Origin: Amborella trichopoda
Taxonomy: Eukaryota > Streptophyta > Magnoliopsida > Amborellales > Amborellaceae
Assembly: GCF_000471905.2 (NCBI RefSeq)
Contig: NW_006499563.1
Coordinates: 5,397,356 to 5,461,355, forward strand
Direction of reading: 5' to 3'
DNA: 64,000 nucleotides
Notes under the pieces: generated by a model
Databases searched by the model: none
The model's input: the letters and a program-made list of their open reading frames with translations, nothing else
Told to the model about the DNA's origin: nothing
Shown: positions 57,736-64,000 of the stretch, piece by piece
How positions within the stretch are numbered: position 1 is the first letter of the stretch
Layout of the letters: each line of letters opens with the position of its first letter
Made by a program: the position numbers and the translations under genes

Positions 57736-58691
57736 TTTCAACAACACGGCGAGCGCTAGGCGTAGACTAATATTCTAGCCCTGACCAGGGCCTGACCCGG
57801 TCTTAGCCTCTATTGGGATGGGATTTTACAAGCGACAATGAGACTTCCCTCGGGCCTTGGGTCAAAGGCTGACCCGACCCATCGTCGTTTGGCCTTCTAG
57901 GATGCGTTTGGGATTCTCAGTTTATAAGGCGCATTTGGGAATAGTGTTGTCTATATAAAGGGGTAGCCCCCATTTTCACTTTTTCACCGAAGGTAAAAAA
58001 GACTTAAGCAAAAAATTTTAACAGTGAGAAGAGGGTTCCACGTGGAAGCACCGGCAAACAGTGGGTGTTTTGGCAAGAGTTAGCAGAAGGTTTGTCAACA
58101 AGCAGGGGAGGTTCCAATCGAACAAGGAGACACTCGCAGAGAAGGAGGCAAGATTTCATTAGAGTAGCAAGAGATTCCCAGTTAGCAGAGGGGCGTTTCG
58201 GGAAACAGAGGAGCTCCGAGCATCATTTTACTAGTTTTGGGGAAGGGAAGAAGAGGCGTAGGTTGTAGCAGTGGGCTGGTATGGAATTTTCGCTAGTTTT
58301 TTGGATTTTTCGACAGACGGTGGTTTCCCGGTAACTTAGTGGAGGCTGCAGAGGTTTTTCGGCAGTGGCAAGGGAGTTTCTGAGAGAAACCGAATGTCAA
58401 GGGGAGACAAACCATCGCTGGAGGTGGATGGTTGCGCTTGAAAGGTGTGTAGCCATCGGGGAGGGGAACAATTGTGATCCACACATGTGAGACGTGTGTC
58501 AGGTGATGTAGCAGGGCATGATGTGCCACGCACAGAATCCACAACATGTGTGAGTGATTTGAACGCAGCCGGCACTAGACGTTGGTAAAGATAGTCGACG
58601 GCAGATGTTAGTGAACACAGCCGGCGCTAAGCATTAACAGACACAGCTGTCACTAGGCGTTGATGAAGATAGTCAGTGGCAAGTGTATCTG

Positions 58692-59460
58692 TGAAGTAAT
58701 ATTTAGCATCAACATAGCGGGTTTCGGCTAAAGGGAACGGTATTTTATCAGCATAGACTGTATGTTGTGTCCCATCTAGACTATACTTGAAGCACTAGTG
58801 CAATATCGATGGAACCACCCCTGGTGCCATGGCTGACTGAGGAGAATGTTGTAGGAAGTGTCGGTGTCTATTACATAGAACTACGCGGAAATTGTTCATC
58901 TCACCAATCTTAAAACAAAGGCGAACTGTGCCAGCTGGCTTCTCTTCTGACTAGTTGAATCCTTGAATTGTGACGTGGGTCGGAGTAAGATCTTCGGACC
59001 CTAACCCTAATCGAGTTAGGACCCTCCTCGGAATAAGGTTTACAACCGACCCTCCATCTAACATAATTCAGTTGATGGGGCATGCATGTACTTCACCTGT
59101 GATAAAGAGAGGGTGATTATGAAACTTTGATCCCAGCTGTAGATCATCCTTTGAAAAGGTGAATGGCATACAAGTTTCTAAAATCGTCGGGTCCACTTCA
59201 ATAGGTTCTACTTCAGTCTCATTCATCTCTGGGTTAGAGAGATCCTGAACCAATGCCATCCGGTAATCCTTCAAGAGCATGAGGCCATCGTATCTATTGA
59301 AGAGAGCTGGAAGATTCCACAAATGCCCTATCACATCATATTTCACCTTTTCTTGGTCAAGGCTTTGTGCTTCTAGTCCTGCCACTGATTTGGGTGGTAT
59401 GTTGGGTTCATGAGCAGGTTTGGGTGGAAGAGGTTTATTTTGGCCCGCGAGTTGACTCGA
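58692..59460 (-). pseudogene. pro: Element D aspartic protease (truncated)
   Basis: Minus-strand frame 59068-59385 reads VKYDVIGHL near 59340, ALVQDLSNPE, FSKDDLQLGSKFHNHPLF and HACPIN, then a TGA (59068-59070, an Arg codon in A) and IMLDGGSVVNLIPRRV with DGGS at 59047-59058. The active-site loop is intact. Further on it reads QGFN, a stop, SEEKPAG, then ends in YVDAKYYFT at 58692, where it abuts the 3' noncoding repeats. Everything downstream (post-protease region, any pol, antisense ORF) is deleted. Confidence 0.8.
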
Positions 59461-60480
59461 TTACACAACGAGCTTGGTTTGGGTGATGGACATTTGATGT
59501 TTTGGAAGCGATTTAGTCGAAGGTATCGTAGGGAATTGGACAATAGGTGGATTGTTTGAAGTATTGGGATTAGGAAGGAGTCCAGGGAGCTGGAGGATTG
59601 GCAGATTGGTATTTGGATTAGGGCGTAGTGGCTAACTAGGAAACATTAAGGTGCCTGACTTTTGAGGCAGAGACTACAACGTTTTCCCTGATCTTAGGCT
59701 TATTTATCCCGTGCTGGGGGATGCTTCTGAGATTTGCACCATATGACAAGCCTCTTGATCAAAGAGGCTTTGCCCTCTTGATTCTCTTAGTCAATGTCAG
59801 GCTGAGGGGGCTACTGGGGTTTCTTCGATTTTGACTTTTTGTGCTTCTTTGAAGAAGGTGGCTTTGCTTTAGCTTTGTCTGTCAGAGCATCAACAACTGT
59901 TAAGAATCCTGCTACTTAGGCCAATGTCCTTTTCATTCGCTTCCGTTGTGTCTTTCTTATATTGATTCCTTTGAATTCATTGTCAAGAGCCTTGAAGTCC
60001 ATACATTTCAAGGTTGTACCTGCAAAAGACATAAGAGAAGCAAGATGAGTAGCAGAAGAAGAAGGAGAAGGGTTAAAAAGCGGGGGATGTTTAAGGTTGT
60101 TCCCCTCATCAGACTGATCTGGGCAGCTTTTTACATCATCACCAGGGTTGGACGTGTGCAGGGGGTCTTTTAGGTCTTTCCCTTGCTTAGACCGTTGGGG
60201 AGTGCTTTTAACGTCGTCACCATCATTGGACGTGCTCTGAGGAGAAGATGACTCAGGGACGTATTCTTAATGGGATGGAGAAGGAAGAATTTTGCTAGGG
60301 ATAAAGTTCAGTAAAGTTGGAAGTGGAGGAAGCGGCTTGAGAAATTCCTACTCAACTGGAGGTTGAGCTGTCTTGTTTCTCAGGCTAGCTGCCCTTGGTG
60401 CCCATAACCGTTTTGATTTCTATGGTGGTGTTTGATTCGTCTTGTTAGGCTTGTGAACAGCCCTAGCTTCGTGAACTGCT
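59461..60480 (-). pseudogene. Element D gag C-terminal linker
   Basis: Pro/Asn-rich text with PNPNTSNNPP (minus, near 59545-59640), then GDDVKSTPQRSKQGKDLKDP-like repeat units near 60110-60235, homologous to 42310-42543. It is broken by stops. The plus-strand frame 59946-60173 is a shadow. Confidence 0.55.
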
Positions 60481-61168
60481 TCTCATATTAAGGACTTGAG
60501 ACTACTTCGCCCATGGGGGACTATCCATAGCTGGGAAGTCGAGGGTTCAACAGAGCCTAAATCATTATTAGAAAGTTCTTGTGTAGGGACATCCTCTTGC
60601 ACTGGTGGAGCAGTGGTTTGGGGATCACTTACTACAACATTGTAAAACTCTTGACATTCTCGCATTTTCTTTGTGAATATATCATGGAAACTGGTCCGTT
60701 CCCACAGGTAGTGGCCCCATGTCAAGTGGTATCGGCACCAACGGTCCTCAGTCCCCTGAGCAAGGTGTTGCGGTTGCCTTGCTTGTTTCATGTGATTAGA
60801 CCTTCTTGAAGCATTATAACAAAGAAGGTGTAAAGGATATCAGGGGCTTCATCTTCCTCTGGACAATTTTTGTATGGGAGGCTTCTAATGCCCTGAATGC
60901 CTTCTTTAAGTCTTCAATCTTGATCTAGCCCTTCTGAATCAGAGCCTCGATAATATCTTTTAACGTGAAGCAATCATCTGTGGGGTGATTGATCCTTTGA
61001 TGATAGGAACAATAATTTGCCTGAGTATCGAGCCCAGCTTGTTCAAGGAAATTGGCTTCTAGAAGCTCGATCATGTTTTGTTCCAATAATAGCCGAAACA
61101 GTGCAGGGACGCATTCCTTCTCAAAGGGGTAGCCCTTGTTCCTATGCCTGGTGAAATAATCATCTCGA
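60481..61168 (-). pseudogene. gag: Element D gag nucleocapsid, two CHHC knuckles
   Basis: The first knuckle is complete: CSYHQRINHPTDDC at 61011-60970, followed by TLKDIIEALIQKG and a stop. The second is in the frame 60483-60791: WCRYHLTWGHYLWER, where the last Cys is Arg. It continues FHDIFTKKMRECQ and PSTSQLWIVPHGRSSLKSL, as in C. A frameshift separates the two. Confidence 0.7.
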
Positions 61169-61690
61169 TTAAGATTCAGGTACTCGGTTGTATGATTGTT
61201 GTTGCTTACCTGCTTGGGGCGTTGTTTTTATTGTGCTCACCCCTTTGGAGAGGTCCAAAGTTTGGGAGGGAGACTTCTTCGGATTAGTGACTGCGACGGC
61301 TGCAGTGATCACTCCTTTTTGTTGGCTGCCCTGGGTGATAGTTCGAGAGCTGCCATTGTCCCTGTTATTCCTCGAGCTTGCAGACCATGGTCGTGACCCG
61401 CCATGGTGGCGTGATAGGCTTTCTATGTAAACTGATTTGGAGTTCAACTGTGACATGGAAGTCGGATTAGAGGCTTCGATGTGTAGAGCGATCTCAGGTC
61501 GCATGTTTCGCATGCAAGTTTGGACTGCTTTCTTCTCAAGCATGGGATTGGTATGATGAGCAGCTAAATTTCTCCATCTAGATATGAACTGTTCCATGAG
61601 CTCATCGGGGTCTTGAGTCAAGGTTAGAAGCTCGATGGTTTGAACCTCTCTCTCGACCTCATTGAAATGCTGATAGAACAACTTCTCCAT
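61169..61690 (-). CDS. gag: Element D Gag capsid segment, open frame
   Basis: A 173-codon open frame, part of the broken D gag. It reads EKLFYQHFNEVEREVQTIEL, LTLTQDPDELMEQFISRWRN, LAAHHTNPMLEKKAVQTCMR and PEIALHIEASNPTSMSQLN, the best preserved capsid core in the window. It is followed by a Ser/Arg/Gly-rich tail and DLSKGVSTIKTTPQAGKQQQ. The given start is the first Met in the frame. The natural frame continues upstream (TWEE-type) with lesions. Confidence 0.75.
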   Translation of the reverse strand: MEKLFYQHFNEVEREVQTIELLTLTQDPDELMEQFISRWRNLAAHHTNPMLEKKAVQTCMRNMRPEIALHIEASNPTSMSQLNSKSVYIESLSRHHGGSRPWSASSRNNRDNGSSRTITQGSQQKGVITAAVAVTNPKKSPSQTLDLSKGVSTIKTTPQAGKQQQSYNRVPES

Positions 61691-63720
61691 TTCCTCTCAA
61701 GTATACACTGAGTTTGGGGGAAGTCGAGCATACCATTGAAAAGTTGGGCTGTCAAGGGTTTCAACAAAATTACGAAGAACGAGTCTCCCATCAACCACTG
61801 TTTCTCGACATACTGCTTGGAAGTGGGTGATATGCTAGTTGGGGGACGTGGTTCTGTTGAATATGGGAAACTTTCGTTTCTTGTTATCTATAGGAAACGA
61901 GACCTAGTCAATGTATGAAGGGTACATTGATAAGGCGTTGCACCATGTATCCCCAGAATTTGCATGTTCTTTAAGCTATGGTTCATCATAGCATCTATGT
62001 CTGGCTGTGAGACGGGGTGGGGAACAGATTTTTCCTGTGAGGCAGAGGGAAGGGGCTGCCTTGGAAGTGAACCATTTGAGTGGTGGGAATTGACCTCATG
62101 GTTAGCTGATTGTCATGCGGCGTCTATACAATCAATCTTCTCCATCATTGCGGGCACCATATCTTCAAACTTGTTCATACGGTCTTCCTACGAGTCAGGT
62201 TCGTCTATGACATCACGTTGATTATTTCTCTTGGGAGGTCAGCCTTAATTATAGTTGAGGGTTTCTCAGTAGGTCAGTTAGCAGGGGGTCAGCGTGCCCC
62301 GACTAGACTCGCCTCTTGTATGTTGATCGCGTGAGGACCGGTTCTCGACGGTCTTAAGACTGTGGCTGCTGAGTGGCTGGATCATCTTCTATAACACTAA
62401 CCACCATGCATGGTGCATGTACTTCTTCTTCAGGCCTCGTCATCTGAAGAGGGTCATCAGAGCTGGCTGCTTCAACCGTCTTGGTCACTTCCTTGGTAAT
62501 AATTTGAGGACCCTTATCGTGTTTAATTTTGAGGTTTTGATGGACCTCGCGCCAAAACTGTGATTGAGACTGCAGCTGATCGGCCCTTCTTGCACAAGAG
62601 AGAGTTGTCTCCATCGGCTACGACAAAAGATGAGGGCCAGGGACTGGAGTCATCTTGGGCCGGGGAAGATGAAGGACTTGATCTTCCATTAGGTCTTTCC
62701 TCAAGCTCTCTTGTAGGCTCTAAAGACATGACCGAAATGATGGGGCAGGTTCAGCATGGTACTCTTGGGGAAGGTCTTCGTGTACCAAGACTGAAGGTGC
62801 TCGCTCGAGGATGGAGGAGTAGGCAAAAGCAGGGTTGACTCATGATAATGCTTGAGTCGCGGGCGAGGGGTTGTCTGTGATGGCGACGCATGTACGCCCC
62901 GAAAAGAAGGATCACCGATGACCTAGAGGTCGGCCTTGGCTAGAGCAAGTGATCTGGCCTTAGGAGGTCGAGAACTACGAGCAAGTGTCTGCAAGAGAAT
63001 AGGTGGAGGCCTACCCATTGCAGGGTGTGCAAGTGTGTGTTGAGTAAGACGACAAGAGGGTTGTCTCCTGTGTACTCGGGTCAGCGCAATGATGGTGTTG
63101 CCTCGAGTAGTGAGATGCATATGATCAAGGTGTGTCGGACCTGGTCTTTAAAGATCTAATCCTGGATGCTGACTCGAGGTAACATAAGGGTTTCGCCAAG
63201 CAATGGCTCGAGTGGACGACCCACGAGCCTTATGGTGTGTACAAGAGGTGGAAGCCGTAGGGTCTCCATCTTGATGTGTCAAGCCTCTATTGGTAGAGAC
63301 TCGTGGTGGTGCAAGAATGTGGGGGGTAGCCTTGCAGCGACCCACTGGAATAATGACTACTTGTTTTCCTTTTGCAGAGAGGGACTAGGCAGCCTTCCGT
63401 CATACCTCAGCAATACGATCGACATGTGACTTGCTGGTGGCAAGGTGGGTGCTGTGTGCGGCAACAGATGTGTTGCCGATGCAAGGCACCTTGGTGGAGA
63501 TTCCATCAGAGTACGGAGATAGGGAGTTAGGGACTTTTAGGTCCCTCCTCACTCCAATCCAGGTGACCTAGGAGCTAAACTTGGGGTCTTTGCTCAAAAA
63601 AAGGGTTGGGAACAAAGTTAGATGAACCTTTTCCTTGGGGGCACCCGTGAATGCGAGGATGAGAAAAACCCCGATTCGGATGAATGGTGTACAAAACCCA
63701 GCAACCATAAGTGCAGATAT
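61691..63720 (-). pseudogene. gag: Element D gag, N-terminal arm and region before the capsid
   Basis: Frames at 62354-62614 (LSCARRADQLQSQSQFWREV), 62523-62729, 62923-63120 (LTTRGNTIIALTRVHRRQPS) and 63148-63345 encode the basic arm seen in A, C and E. Bases 61700-62350 hold the region before the capsid, with a CHHxxx-free remnant (SHHSNGSLPRQPLPSAS). Stops and frame changes interrupt it. Confidence 0.6.
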
Positions 63721-63775
63721 AAAAAATAAAAGTATAAACTTAGCCAAACAAGTACGATTCGACTAAGGGTAGTAA

Positions 63776-63794
63776 GTCCCCAGTGGAGTCACCA
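63776..63794 (-). other. Element D primer-binding site
   Basis: Minus strand TGGTGACTCCACTGGGGAC, three bases from the LTR end at 63798. It differs from A by one base. Confidence 0.85.
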
Positions 63795-63797
63795 AGC

Positions 63798-64000
63798 TGG
63801 TTAGGTGCCTCGATCTCATCTTCCGGATCAGGATAATTGAGCGGCACACATCTCGGGTTTCAAGGAGACTCGAGACTTTGAGATCGCTCTCAAGAACCTT
63901 GTTCGAGAACAAGGGCAGATATTACCAACCGATGAGAAAGGAATTTAAGGTGGGTTCAGGACTTACTCAGGCTGGCTAGCGTGAGCGCCCTCTTAGATCA
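63798..64000 (-). mobile_element. Element D 5' LTR (last 203 bp in window)
   Basis: Minus strand, the conserved LTR tail ending GAGATCGAGGCACCTAACCA at 63798. It matches 52357-52560 closely, as expected of paired LTRs of one insertion. The LTR continues beyond the window. Confidence 0.88.

Larger units (their letters stand above)
55451..58691 (-). other. Element D 3' noncoding region
   Basis: The same blocks as in A, B and C in reverse order: GAGGATCTCG-type block near 55600-55740, ATGAGTAAAA block 55985-56165, minisatellite, then CCGRC repeats. Bases 57740-58560 correspond to the GGAAAACC/TTACCTTCGG block near 10680-11340 and hold no gene. Confidence 0.6.

Noticed and set aside
57528..57747. 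Overlapping minus-strand frames with a SVTPVPAVS nine-residue repeat
   Set aside because: It is produced by the 27-bp tandem repeat in noncoding sequence. No counterpart frame in A or C.
1..64000. A bacterial defence, phage or secondary-metabolite system
   Set aside because: No operon-like gene runs, no ribosome-binding-site spacing and no such domains. The sequence is plant retrotransposon throughout.

Overview
This 64 kb window looks like intergenic heterochromatin of a land plant. I see no host gene, no bacterial signal and no RNA gene. It is almost entirely a nest of large Ty3/gypsy (Metaviridae) LTR retrotransposons of one family. The Tat/Ogre-type affinity rests on several features. 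The primer-binding site is TGGCGACTCCACTGGGGAC or a variant. The protease active site is DGGS. Gag has two CX2HX4HX4C-type knuckles. A second RNase H lies between the RT/RNase H and the integrase. Two copies carry a long antisense ORF downstream of gag-pro. All copies are damaged by stops, frameshifts and deletions.

Boundary logic: three LTRs measure 3,069 bp (35633-38701, +), 3,081 bp (52357-55437, -) and 3,111 bp (19741-22851, -). They share the start T(G/A)TTTGAA and the end GCACCTAACCA. With these termini the window reads as nested insertions. B (+, outermost) has its Gag interrupted by E (-) at 22851/22852. E's Gag is interrupted at 18075/18076 by a diverged LTR fragment F (+). F is interrupted by A (+), whose 3' LTR ends at 15447. 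On the right, B's 3' LTR is interrupted at 35632/35633 by C (+). C's 3' LTR is interrupted at 52356/52357 by D (-), which runs off the window.

Layout: 1-841 end of A 5' LTR; 842-6779 A PBS, gag and protease; 6780-10240 A antisense ORF; 10241-14573 A 3' noncoding repeats; 14574-15447 A deleted 3' LTR; 15448-18075 LTR fragment F; 18076-19740 E gag end and PBS (-); 19741-22851 E 5' LTR (-); 22852-25751 B gag end and protease; 25752-29316 B antisense ORF; 29317-33643 B 3' noncoding; 33644-35632 B 3' LTR part; 35633-38701 C 5' LTR; 38702-46507 C gag, RT, RNase H, archaeal-type RNase H and integrase; 46508-50158 C 3' noncoding; 50159-52356 C 3' LTR part; 52357-55437 D 3' LTR (-); 55438-58691 D 3' noncoding (-); 58692-63797 D protease, gag and PBS (-); 63798-64000 D 5' LTR (-).

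How the parts relate: C keeps the polymerase and integrase but has lost protease and has no antisense ORF. A and B keep gag-protease and the antisense ORF but have no RT or integrase. D has lost everything downstream of protease. The family therefore looks like gag-pro-only derivatives that would have needed enzymes from a C-like partner. The most interesting signals are the antisense ORF resembling plant mobile domain proteins, a candidate intron inside every LTR that contains an array of hairpin-forming repeats, and copies of a 13-mer complementary to the PBS in the 3' noncoding region.
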